A stretch of 64,000 nt of DNA from Nodosilinea sp. WJT8-NPBG4 (GTDB taxonomy: Bacteria; Cyanobacteriota; Cyanobacteriia; Phormidesmidales; Phormidesmidaceae). Below the pieces are notes generated by a model, which was not told where the DNA came from, did not search any database, and worked only from the letters and a program-made list of their open reading frames with translations. The DNA lies in contig JAHHHQ010000057.1 in assembly GCA_019359285.1 (NCBI GenBank), forward strand, positions 1 to 64,000. Direction: 5' to 3'. Positions 8,967 to 16,686 of the stretch are shown here, piece after piece. A program made the translations under genes and the position numbers. The stretch's first letter is position 1, and the number at the start of each line of letters is the position of its first letter.

Positions 8967-9424
8967 AGGGGCAAGGTGCTCCGCAAGGGTAGACGGGGGC
9001 AGCGGCTGAAGAGTCGATCGCTGCTGGGGCGCGACCCAAATTGTAACAAAGAGCTACACCTATAGACGGGGCGCAGGAGTGGGGAGATGGACGGTTTGCG
9101 ATCGCCTAAAGCTGATTTTGCATACAAACTCGGATGATCGCCTTAACTGCCCAGAATTGCAGCTTCCGCTATAGCCATAAACCAACCGGACTGTGCTGAG
9201 TCCAAAGTTCTCTGTTTATCTGTCCTCTTTAAGAGGATGTTGGCATTGAGCCATTGCTTCACGGGCGGCTCCTTAAGCCAAGTGATAGGATAGGAAAGCA
9301 CTTTCGCCCCGTCTCTCGACCCTGTCGCCTTTGCTCCTGGCCCAGGTGTGGACATTTCTCCTTGCAGAGTAGTCTCCATATGCGATTGACTAAGTGCAAC
9401 ACCCTACGCTGATCTGGCTAATTC
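8967..9424. other. Divergent intergenic region speA / secA
   Basis: About 460 nt between two divergent housekeeping genes, expected to hold both promoters. I see no convincing -35/-10 pair, repeat or RNA motif. A 78-codon open frame on the minus strand (9143-9379) has no recognisable pattern or ribosome binding site and was not called. Confidence 0.5.
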
Positions 9425-12214
9425 ATGCTAAAGAACCTCCTCGGTGACCCCAACGCGCGCAAGCTTAAGAAATATCGTCCCGACGTGGTCGAGATCAACC
9501 TGCTGGAGGAAGAGATTCAGCAGCTCTCCGACGAGGCGCTAACGGCCAAAACGGGGGAGTTCAAACAGCGCATTGCCAAGGGTGAATCCCTCGACGACCT
9601 GCTGCCCGAAGCCTTTGCCGTGGTGCGCGAAGCCTCGAAGCGGGTGCTGGGCATGCGCCACTTCGACGTGCAGCTAATTGGCGGCATGGTGCTCCACGAT
9701 GGCCAGATTGCCGAAATGAAAACCGGGGAAGGCAAAACCCTGGTGGCAACCTTGCCGTCGTACCTCAACGCCCTCTCAGGTAAAGGGGCTCACGTAGTCA
9801 CGGTTAACGACTACCTAGCCCGCCGCGACGCCGAGTGGATGGGGCAGATTCACCGCTTTTTGGGCCTCAGCGTAGGGCTCATTCAGCAGGGCATGTCGCC
9901 CGCCGAGCGCAAGCTCAACTACGGCTGTGACATCACCTACGGCACCAACAGCGAGTTTGGCTTTGACTACCTGCGCGACAACATGGCCACCGCCATGGAA
10001 GACGTAGTGCAGCGCCCCTTTAACTACTGCGTCATCGACGAAGTCGACTCCATTTTGGTGGATGAGGCCCGCACGCCGCTAATTATTTCGGGCCAGGTCG
10101 ATCGCCCCGGCGAAAAGTACAACCGCGCCGCTGAAATTAGCCGCGAGCTCCTCGCCGAAGAGCACTACGAAGTCGATGAAAAAGCCCACAACGTGCTGCT
10201 CACCGACGAAGGCTTCATCAAGGCTGAAGAGCTGCTGGGTGTGCAGGATCTGTTCGACCCCAAAGACCCCTGGGCCCACTACATCTTCAACGCCATCAAG
10301 GCCAAGGAACTGTTCGCCAAGGACGTTAAGTACATCGTCCGCAACGACGAAGTGATCATCGTGGACGAGTTTACCGGGCGGGTAATGCCCGGTCGCCGCT
10401 GGAGCGATGGTCTGCACCAGGCGATCGAGGCCAAAGAGCATGTGGAAATTCAGCCTGAAACCCAGACCCTGGCTAGCATTACCTACCAGAACTTCTTCTT
10501 GCTCTACCCCAAGCTGTCGGGCATGACCGGCACCGCCAAGACTGAAGAAGCCGAGTTTGAGCGCATCTACAAGCTCGAAGTCACCATCATCCCAACCAAC
10601 CGCGTCGCCGCCCGTCGCGACCTCTCTGACGTCGTCTACAAAAACGAAGAGGCCAAGTGGAAGGCCGTGGCCGAAGAGTGCGCCGAAATGCACGAGGCCG
10701 GTCGCCCGGTGCTAGTGGGCACCACCAGTGTAGAGAAATCGGAGGTGCTGTCGGCGCTGCTAAACGAGCGCGGCGTGCCCCACAACCTGCTCAACGCTAA
10801 GCCCGAGAACGTGGAGCGCGAGTCGGAGATTGTCGCCCAGGCCGGGCGTAGCGGCGCGGTCACCATTGCCACCAACATGGCTGGGCGCGGCACCGACATC
10901 ATCCTCGGCGGTAATGCTGACTATATGGCCCGCCTCAAAGTGCGCGAGTACCTGATGCCCCGCATCGTCAAGCCCGAGGACGAAGATGAGTTTTCGGTAA
11001 CGACGGTGCCAGGCACCAAGGGCCGTGCCCCTGCCCAGGGCTTTGCCCCCGGCAAAAAGGTCAAAACCTGGAAGGCTTCGCCCGATATCTTCCCCATCGA
11101 GCTATCGTCTGCCACCATTGACGAACTTAAGGCCACCGTTGACTTTGCCGTGACCACCTACGGCGATCGCAGCCTGACTGAGCTGCAGGCCGAAGACAAG
11201 ATGGCCGTTGCCGCCGAAAAAGCCCCCACCGATGACCCTGTTATTCAAAAGCTGCGCGATGTGTACAACCGCATTCGCCACGAGTACGAGGCTCTGACCA
11301 GCGCCGAGCACGAGCTGGTGATTCAGCGGGGCGGCCTGCACGTGATTGGCACCGAGCGCCACGAGTCACGCCGCATCGACAACCAGCTGCGGGGCCGAGC
11401 GGGCCGCCAGGGCGACCCTGGCTCCACCAAGTTTTTCTTGAGTCTGCAAGACAATCTGCTACGCATCTTTGGCGGCGATCGCGTTGCCGGTCTGATGAAT
11501 GCTTTCCGGGTCGAAGAGGACATGCCGATTGAGTCGGGCATGCTGACGCGATCGCTTGAAGGGGCTCAAAAGAAAGTTGAAACCTACTACTACGACATCC
11601 GCAAGCAGGTGTTCGAGTACGACGAGGTGATGAACAATCAGCGCCGCGCCATCTACGCGGAGCGCCGCCGTGTGCTCGAAGGCGACGAGCTCAAAGAAAT
11701 GGTGATCGGCTACGCCGAGCAAACCATGGATGACATCGTCAACGCCTACATCAACCCCGAGCTGCCCCCCGAAGAGTGGAAGCTGCCAGAAATGGTGGGT
11801 AAAGTCAAAGAGTTTGTTTACCTGCTGTCCGACCTCACCCCCGAGCAGCTCGAAGACCTCTCTGTGGGCGAAATCCGCACCTTCCTCCATGAGCAGGCCC
11901 GCATTGCCTACGACATCAAAGAGGCCCAGGTTGACCAGGTCAAGCCAGGGCTGATGCGCGAGGCCGAGCGCTTTTTCATCCTGCAGCAGATCGACAGCCT
12001 CTGGCGTGATCACCTGCAGCAGATGGATGCCTTGCGGGAAACGGTAGGCCTGCGTGGCTACGGCCAAAAAGACCCGCTAATTGAGTACAAGAGCGAGGGC
12101 TACGAGGTCTTCCTTGACATGATGACGGGCATTCGTCGCAACGTGGTCTATACCCTCTTCCAGTTCCAGCCGCAGCCGCAGCCGCAGGTGAAGGCGTCGC
12201 AGCAGGTGGGGTAG
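9425..12214 (+). CDS. secA: Preprotein translocase ATPase SecA
   Basis: A 929-residue SecA, the motor that pushes unfolded preproteins through SecYEG in the plasma and thylakoid membranes. Walker A MKTGEGKT lies near residues 97-104 and the DEVDSILVDEARTPL box near 205. The preprotein cross-linking region follows, then GTTSVEKSE, NMAGRGTDI and the late motor motif LRGRAGRQGDPGSTKF. An insertion of roughly 75 residues around 515-590, between motor motifs, is typical of cyanobacterial and plastid SecA. The C-terminus ends in a Gln/Pro-rich tail without the zinc-binding CxC...CH domain, also usual in cyanobacteria. Confidence 0.98.
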   Translation: MLKNLLGDPNARKLKKYRPDVVEINLLEEEIQQLSDEALTAKTGEFKQRIAKGESLDDLLPEAFAVVREASKRVLGMRHFDVQLIGGMVLHDGQIAEMKTGEGKTLVATLPSYLNALSGKGAHVVTVNDYLARRDAEWMGQIHRFLGLSVGLIQQGMSPAERKLNYGCDITYGTNSEFGFDYLRDNMATAMEDVVQRPFNYCVIDEVDSILVDEARTPLIISGQVDRPGEKYNRAAEISRELLAEEHYEVDEKAHNVLLTDEGFIKAEELLGVQDLFDPKDPWAHYIFNAIKAKELFAKDVKYIVRNDEVIIVDEFTGRVMPGRRWSDGLHQAIEAKEHVEIQPETQTLASITYQNFFLLYPKLSGMTGTAKTEEAEFERIYKLEVTIIPTNRVAARRDLSDVVYKNEEAKWKAVAEECAEMHEAGRPVLVGTTSVEKSEVLSALLNERGVPHNLLNAKPENVERESEIVAQAGRSGAVTIATNMAGRGTDIILGGNADYMARLKVREYLMPRIVKPEDEDEFSVTTVPGTKGRAPAQGFAPGKKVKTWKASPDIFPIELSSATIDELKATVDFAVTTYGDRSLTELQAEDKMAVAAEKAPTDDPVIQKLRDVYNRIRHEYEALTSAEHELVIQRGGLHVIGTERHESRRIDNQLRGRAGRQGDPGSTKFFLSLQDNLLRIFGGDRVAGLMNAFRVEEDMPIESGMLTRSLEGAQKKVETYYYDIRKQVFEYDEVMNNQRRAIYAERRRVLEGDELKEMVIGYAEQTMDDIVNAYINPELPPEEWKLPEMVGKVKEFVYLLSDLTPEQLEDLSVGEIRTFLHEQARIAYDIKEAQVDQVKPGLMREAERFFILQQIDSLWRDHLQQMDALRETVGLRGYGQKDPLIEYKSEGYEVFLDMMTGIRRNVVYTLFQFQPQPQPQVKASQQVG

Positions 12215-12230
12215 GGGAGTAGATGGGTAG

Positions 12231-12269
12231 GCGGGTGGATGGGTAGGTGAGTCCTATCCATTCACCCGC
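12231..12269. repeat. Inverted repeat between convergent secA and M23 peptidase
   Basis: Arms of 17 nt (12231-12247 and 12253-12269) match at 15 positions around a 5-nt loop. The left arm is embedded in a GGGTAGG-type purine-rich stretch. There is no T run, so it is either a weak terminator or an mRNA-stabilising stem-loop. Confidence 0.6.
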
Positions 12270-12276
12270 TTAGGGG

Positions 12277-13494
12277 TTAGTCAGGAAAGTCAACCACGGT
12301 CAAGAATAGGGGAAACTCCTGGTTGCGGCGTTCTGGCTGGGGCAGCAACGCCGATCGCCAGTCGCCCTCTAGGCTATAAAACTGCTCCACCGACTCCAGC
12401 GGAATTTGCCCTGCCACGACGATGGGATCGATGGTGTAGGGCAGTCCGTTGGAGGCCAGGGTGGGGCCATCCATTAGATGAAAATGTACGTGAGGGGCTG
12501 AGGTATTGCCCGTATTGCCCAACAGTCCCAAAACCTGTCCCTGCTTTACCGATTCTCCCGGTGTGACTTGCACCGAGCCTGGCTGTAGGTGAGCGTAGAG
12601 GGCGTAGACTCCATTTCCCAGATCAAGAATGACGTTGTTGCCCAACACGTTTTCTAGGTCGATGGTGGCGGGGTCGGGCAGGGTGGGGGGCACTTGCTCA
12701 GGTAGATCGTTGCGGGTTTGGATCACGGTGCCATCGGCCACAGCCAGCAGTTCAGAACCGTAACCAGGGTAGCTGCTTACGTCCGTCAGATCGCGAACGG
12801 CAATTCGGCCCTGGCGATCGAGCTGCATCCAATCGATGGCAAAGCGCTGGGCAAAATGAATCTCGCCATTGGTGGGCAAGCCAGCGCTGCGGTGGCCCAC
12901 GGTGGGGAAGCAGCAGCCATTAGCCGCCACCCAACCTGGTCCCCGCAGGGGTGGCCCCAGCACCAGATGAGCCGGCGAGACAGCAATGGGGGCAGCTGTA
13001 TAGCTCAGGGACGAGTCAGCGGACTGGGCAGAACCAGAAATAGTCAAGCGGTGCAGCAGGCGCTGGGGTAAGGGGCGGCCCTGGGCAAAGCTGTGGTCAA
13101 CTAAAAACAGGCGAGTTTCGCTAGGCCCCAGGTCAGCAGCGGGAGCGGGAGCATTGCCCAGCGTTCGCAACCGCAGCAGCAGCTCATCGTCGGTAAACGT
13201 TGCCAGCGCATCGTCAGGGCTTTCGGCATCCACCACATCAAGCTGGTTGAGCGCGATCGCCGCTGAGCTAGTGTTCGACACCATCAGCTCATACACCCCG
13301 TGGTAGTGGCCATCAACCCCCAGCACCAGCTCCGTTGCAGGCGTCAGAGCAGACACAACAACTGGAGTCCACTGGGGCGGCGCTAGCGCAGGCTGGGCCT
13401 GGGCAGCAGGATAGAGATGCGTCAGCCCAGCCAGAGTTACGGCGCTCACCAGAGCCATTAGGTCGCCCTTAAGCCAGTTCATTCCCTTATGCAT
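12277..13494 (-). CDS. Secreted M23 family metallopeptidase (LytM/peptidoglycan hydrolase type)
   Basis: About 405 residues from the ATG at 13494. The N-terminus (MHKGMNWLKGDL, then a hydrophobic run to AAQAQPA) looks like a Sec signal peptide, so I prefer this start to the GTG at 13575. The middle is an unassigned beta-rich region. The C-terminal third is a peptidase M23 domain with a first-ligand region HFAQRFAID, the core GNNVILDLGNGVYALYAHL, GQVLGLLGNTGNTSAPHVHFHL and the HxH ligand pair. M23 enzymes cleave peptidoglycan cross-bridges in the periplasm. It is monocistronic and convergent with secA. The precise substrate is unknown. Confidence 0.85.
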   Translation of the reverse strand: MHKGMNWLKGDLMALVSAVTLAGLTHLYPAAQAQPALAPPQWTPVVVSALTPATELVLGVDGHYHGVYELMVSNTSSAAIALNQLDVVDAESPDDALATFTDDELLLRLRTLGNAPAPAADLGPSETRLFLVDHSFAQGRPLPQRLLHRLTISGSAQSADSSLSYTAAPIAVSPAHLVLGPPLRGPGWVAANGCCFPTVGHRSAGLPTNGEIHFAQRFAIDWMQLDRQGRIAVRDLTDVSSYPGYGSELLAVADGTVIQTRNDLPEQVPPTLPDPATIDLENVLGNNVILDLGNGVYALYAHLQPGSVQVTPGESVKQGQVLGLLGNTGNTSAPHVHFHLMDGPTLASNGLPYTIDPIVVAGQIPLESVEQFYSLEGDWRSALLPQPERRNQEFPLFLTVVDFPD

Positions 13495-13587
13495 GGCTGT
13501 TTCCGTCGCTATGGTTTGCACCATAAACGGTTTGGTCACCCCGCCACCGTTAAGAATTTTGAGAGAGGAATACACCCCTGCCCGACG

Positions 13588-14103
13588 CTACTGAGGTTGC
13601 TTGGCGACAGGCCGTCGCCCCCAAGGCTTCAGCACCGAAATGCCAATAATTACCCCTAAGAAAAAAACTTGCACTAGCCCGCCAATCAGCACGCCTCTGG
13701 CATCAAAGGCGTAGACCGGATTGGCTAACGCCTGCAACCCCGTCTGGGCGGAGAGCTGCTCCGCCGTATTGGCCCAGGGAAACAGCCAAAAGGTGCCAAA
13801 GGCGATTAGGGCCGTGGTTAATACCCATTTGGTGATTACCCAGTAGAACTTGGCAAAGCCATAGTTAGTACCCCAGCACAGTGCCGTCGCCGTCAACACC
13901 GAGCCAATCGCTGAGGGAATCACGACATAGTCATCTAGCGCATTGATGGTGGAGTTAAGCGCGTAAAGCACATCGCCACTGGCTGGGGCCGTGTTTTTTA
14001 TCGAGATCAGAAACATGCTCAACACCGTTCCGGTCCAAAGGGCAGCAAACCCGATGTGTGCGGACAATAGCCAATTTTTCTGCCGAATGCTGAGTTTTGA
14101 CAT
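13588..14103 (-). CDS. Four-helix integral membrane protein (DUF2269-like)
   Basis: A 171-residue protein with four hydrophobic helices (about residues 12-33, 60-80, 88-110 and 135-160). The start HIGFAALWTGTVLSMFLI and the overall layout recall DUF2269-like membrane proteins of unknown function. It lies downstream of a MarR regulator on the same strand, with a perfect 15-bp inverted repeat between them (14168-14210). It is therefore probably the regulated target of that repressor. It could help export or detoxify a compound sensed by the regulator, but the sequence gives no direct evidence. Confidence 0.6.
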   Translation of the reverse strand: MSKLSIRQKNWLLSAHIGFAALWTGTVLSMFLISIKNTAPASGDVLYALNSTINALDDYVVIPSAIGSVLTATALCWGTNYGFAKFYWVITKWVLTTALIAFGTFWLFPWANTAEQLSAQTGLQALANPVYAFDARGVLIGGLVQVFFLGVIIGISVLKPWGRRPVAKQPQ

Positions 14104-14167
14104 CGTTTTTCCCTAATTTCTCCGATTTTGACCACAAGAATGCTGACTGACTTGATTTCTCGTCAGC

Positions 14168-14210
14168 CAAATTACTTAATATGCTAATAATCAATATATT
14201 AAGTAATTTG
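14168..14210. promoter_or_regulatory. Palindromic operator upstream of the membrane protein gene
   Basis: CAAATTACTTAATAT (14168-14182) and ATATTAAGTAATTTG (14196-14210) are a perfect 15-bp inverted repeat with a 13-nt spacer, in an AT-rich stretch 65 nt upstream of the 14103 start. Size, symmetry and position next to a MarR gene suggest a MarR operator. A hairpin with no following T run is less likely to be a terminator. Confidence 0.65.
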
Positions 14211-14242
14211 ACCTGGAGTCAACACCGCCCGCCTTATTTTCT

Positions 14243-14710
14243 CTAGAGCAGATTGTGGATAATTTGATCGAGGACCTTCATGGCCGTGGCCTGGTCGGCT
14301 TCAGAGATATTGGCCGTGGATTGCTGGAGGGTTTTTGCGCCCAAGGGCAGGAGAACCGTTTGCAGCGCTCTACCCTCATCGGTAAGCCAAATGCGAATGA
14401 TGCGGCGATCGCTAGCATCGCGCTCTCGGAAGACCAGTTTCCGATCTTCCATGCGATCGACGACACCGGTCAGGGTGGCCCCCAGCTGCTTAAGTTTGTC
14501 GGCAATGCCCGAGGTAGAAAGTCCGTCCTCTTCCCACAGACAGCACAGCACCAGGTAGTGAAATGGAGTGAGTCCGTGGGGTTCTAGCTGCTCTAGAAAG
14601 TTGCGATACATCAACTGGGAGACCAGTTTAATTTTGTAGCCCAGGTTGTAGGGGGCCAAAACAAAGCGCCACTGCTCAAGAAAGTCTGAATCGGTTGAAG
14701 GGCTAGGCAT
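14243..14710 (-). CDS. MarR-family transcriptional regulator
   Basis: A 155-residue winged-helix regulator. The N-terminal dimerisation helix is followed by the HTH region LSTSGIADKLKQLGATLTGVVDRMEDRKLV and the wing RERDASDRRIIRIWLTDEGR, a textbook MarR pattern (DxRxxxxxLTxxG). MarR proteins bind palindromes as dimers and release DNA on binding phenolic or oxidising ligands. The likely operator lies between this gene and the membrane protein downstream, so the regulator probably controls that gene; no equivalent palindrome precedes its own start. No conserved redox cysteine is evident in the wing; the CC pair in YLVLCCLWEE lies before the HTH. Confidence 0.9.
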   Translation of the reverse strand: MPSPSTDSDFLEQWRFVLAPYNLGYKIKLVSQLMYRNFLEQLEPHGLTPFHYLVLCCLWEEDGLSTSGIADKLKQLGATLTGVVDRMEDRKLVFRERDASDRRIIRIWLTDEGRALQTVLLPLGAKTLQQSTANISEADQATAMKVLDQIIHNLL

Positions 14711-14849
14711 CTCGGCAGGGGTGCTGGGCAGAGTTCAACAGTTCAAGGAATGGGGAGATGTAGGGTAGAAGTTCTGGGGCTTGTAGGTTGCTTCGGGAGG
14801 GGGCCAGATAGGCATAGGCTGAGCTCAGCAGCACCGCCGACCGCCATAG

Positions 14850-14878
14850 AAAACCCCTGGGGGAGTTAATCCCAGGGG
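14850..14878 (-). terminator. Rho-independent terminator of psaC
   Basis: On the minus strand CCCCTGGG and CCCAGGGG form an 8-bp stem with a 9-nt loop, followed by TTTT. It lies about 40 nt after the psaC stop. Confidence 0.85.
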
Positions 14879-14920
14879 CTGGAGCTTAATGACGATAACT
14901 ATGGCTAGATAGCAGGGTGC

Positions 14921-15166
14921 CTAGTAGGCTAGACCCATGCTGCGGGTGGTTTCAGCACCCAGATAGACTCGAATGCTCAGAAAGTCGGTGGGGCAGGCGG
15001 TTTCACAACGCTTGCAGCCCACGCAATCTTCGGTGCGGGGAGAGGAGGCAATTTGCCCGGCCTTGCAGCCATCCCAGGGCACCATTTCTAGAACGTCAGT
15101 GGGGCAGGCGCGCACACACTGGGTGCAGCCAATACAGGTATCGTAAATTTTGACAGAATGGGACAT
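14921..15166 (-). CDS. psaC: Photosystem I iron-sulfur subunit PsaC
   Basis: An 81-residue protein with two CxxCxxCxxxCP clusters: Cys11/14/17/21 and Cys48/51/54/58, which ligate the FB and FA [4Fe-4S] centres. The C-terminal extension ends in the usual SMGLAY. PsaC sits on the stromal/cytoplasmic face of photosystem I and passes electrons to ferredoxin or flavodoxin. A GGAG lies about 10 nt before the start. The gene is monocistronic with its own terminator. The 264-nt region upstream (15167-15430) must contain its promoter, but I see no distinctive element there. Confidence 0.99.
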   Translation of the reverse strand: MSHSVKIYDTCIGCTQCVRACPTDVLEMVPWDGCKAGQIASSPRTEDCVGCKRCETACPTDFLSIRVYLGAETTRSMGLAY

Positions 15167-15430
15167 TGAAACAAAACTCCAATGTGGGTCACGACTGGGT
15201 TGACAGCTTTAAGGAGGCCCTCAAAGGTTGGTCAAAACGGTCTATGCAGTAAGGGTTTCCTAATCTTTGACCAGTCTATAGCGAGAGATTTCAGCTCTTA
15301 TCGCCACCCCCCGCAAACCTTAACGGATCGTAATATGGGCAAGGGTTGTGGCTCACAAACAGGATCCCTAACTTCTCCCCAGCCTGGCGCTGTCATCAAC
15401 TTCGATTAGGAGGCACTACGGCTACCGTCT

Positions 15431-16138
15431 CTACCCACCTAAAGCCAGCTCAACAGCGGCCTCGGCGTGGATGCGGGTGGTCGGGAAAAGCGGCACCGTC
15501 CCCGTGACATCGCCGATCAACAGCTCTAGCTCCGTACAGCCCAGTATCACCCCTTCGGCCCCATCGTGGGCCAGTTGCTCACAGAGCGCCAAAACGGTCT
15601 CGCGGGAGGTGGGAGTGAACTGTCCTTGGCACAGCTCATCGTAGATGATCTGGTGAATGGCCTCGCGCCCGGTGGCATCGGGCACCAGCACGTCTAAATG
15701 GTGGCTAGAGAGGCGATCGCGATAAAAGCCTTGCTCCATAGTAAATCGGGTGCCGAGCAGGCCAATGCGTTTCAGGCCCTGGGCTTTAACACAGGCGGCG
15801 GTAACATCGGCGATGTGCAGCAAGGGAATGGAAATGCGGGCCTCGATCGCGTCAGACACCCGGTGCATGGTGTTGGCACCGAGCAGCACCATACTGGCTC
15901 CGGCCATTTGCAGCTTTTGGGCGGCTTCCACCAAGATATTTGAAATCTCTGCCCAGTCACCCTGGTGCTGCAGAGTGGCCAGATCGGCAAAATCAACCGA
16001 GAACATAATTATCTTGGCGGAGTGTAGCCCCCCGCACCGTGCCCGCGTAGCTTGGTTGAGAATGCGGTAGTACTCTAGAGATGACTCCCAACTCATGCCG
16101 CCAATCAGGCCAATGGTTTTCATCGGAGGGGTTGGCAT
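15431..16138 (-). CDS. Aspartate/glutamate racemase family protein
   Basis: About 235 residues of the PLP-independent Asp/Glu racemase superfamily. It opens with MKTIGLIGGMSWESSLEYY, followed by the ANTMH segment near residue 89 and the C-terminal catalytic element GVILGCTELELLI. The second active-site Cys is present, but the position usually held by the first Cys is Ala (GANTMH). Broad-specificity members such as YgeA/RacX also vary here, so racemase activity is possible but not assured. The first ATG (16138) and the one at 16123 are both plausible starts. Monocistronic. Confidence 0.85.
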   Translation of the reverse strand: MPTPPMKTIGLIGGMSWESSLEYYRILNQATRARCGGLHSAKIIMFSVDFADLATLQHQGDWAEISNILVEAAQKLQMAGASMVLLGANTMHRVSDAIEARISIPLLHIADVTAACVKAQGLKRIGLLGTRFTMEQGFYRDRLSSHHLDVLVPDATGREAIHQIIYDELCQGQFTPTSRETVLALCEQLAHDGAEGVILGCTELELLIGDVTGTVPLFPTTRIHAEAAVELALGG

Positions 16139-16296
16139 AGAGTCACCGGGGAGAGGTAGTGCCCAGGGTTATATCACCTTTCTAGGCACCTTTCCGGAGT
16201 GATGGGTTAAGGTTGCGTAAACCTGCAAAAGCCTGGCAGAGTTAAACGGATTGCCTCAGCCCGCCGTTCTGACCATTGCCCCTTTAGAGTTGACCT

Positions 16297-16656
16297 ATGA
16301 CCGTTTCTTCTGATGCTGCTCCCTACGCATCCCTCAGCGTTGAGGATCTAGCCCAGCGTCTGGCCGAGGCCGACGGTGCGGTGCAGCTGATCGACGTCCG
16401 CGAACCTAGCGAACTAGAGTTGGCCAGCCTGCCCGGCTTTGCCAACCTGCCCCTGAGCGAGTTTGCCGAATGGTCAGAAACCATTCACAGCCGCTTTGAG
16501 CGCGATCGCGAAACCATTGTGCTCTGCCACCACGGCATGCGCTCGGCGCAGATGTGCGGCTGGCTGGCCCAGCAGGGCTTTACTGAGCTTAAGAATGTGA
16601 CCGGCGGCATCGATGCCTATTCCTTGCTGGTCGATCGCACCGTGCCCCGCTACTAG
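16297..16656 (+). CDS. Rhodanese-like domain protein
   Basis: A single-domain, 119-residue rhodanese homologue with LIDVREPSELELASLPG (CH2A-type motif) and the active-site loop CHHGMRS with Cys77. Such small cytoplasmic proteins carry persulfide sulfur or act as sulfurtransferases. The active-site Cys is present, so it should be catalytically competent. It lies 30 nt upstream of the NACHT gene on the same strand, so the two may be co-transcribed. I know of no functional link between them. Confidence 0.93.
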   Translation: MTVSSDAAPYASLSVEDLAQRLAEADGAVQLIDVREPSELELASLPGFANLPLSEFAEWSETIHSRFERDRETIVLCHHGMRSAQMCGWLAQQGFTELKNVTGGIDAYSLLVDRTVPRY

Positions 16657-16686
16657 CCTGCTATTTGGGTTCTCCCCCTTGCCTCC

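Noticed and set aside
9143..9379. 78-codon minus-strand frame between speA and secA
   Set aside because: No ribosome binding site, no recognisable motif and unusual composition; likely chance.
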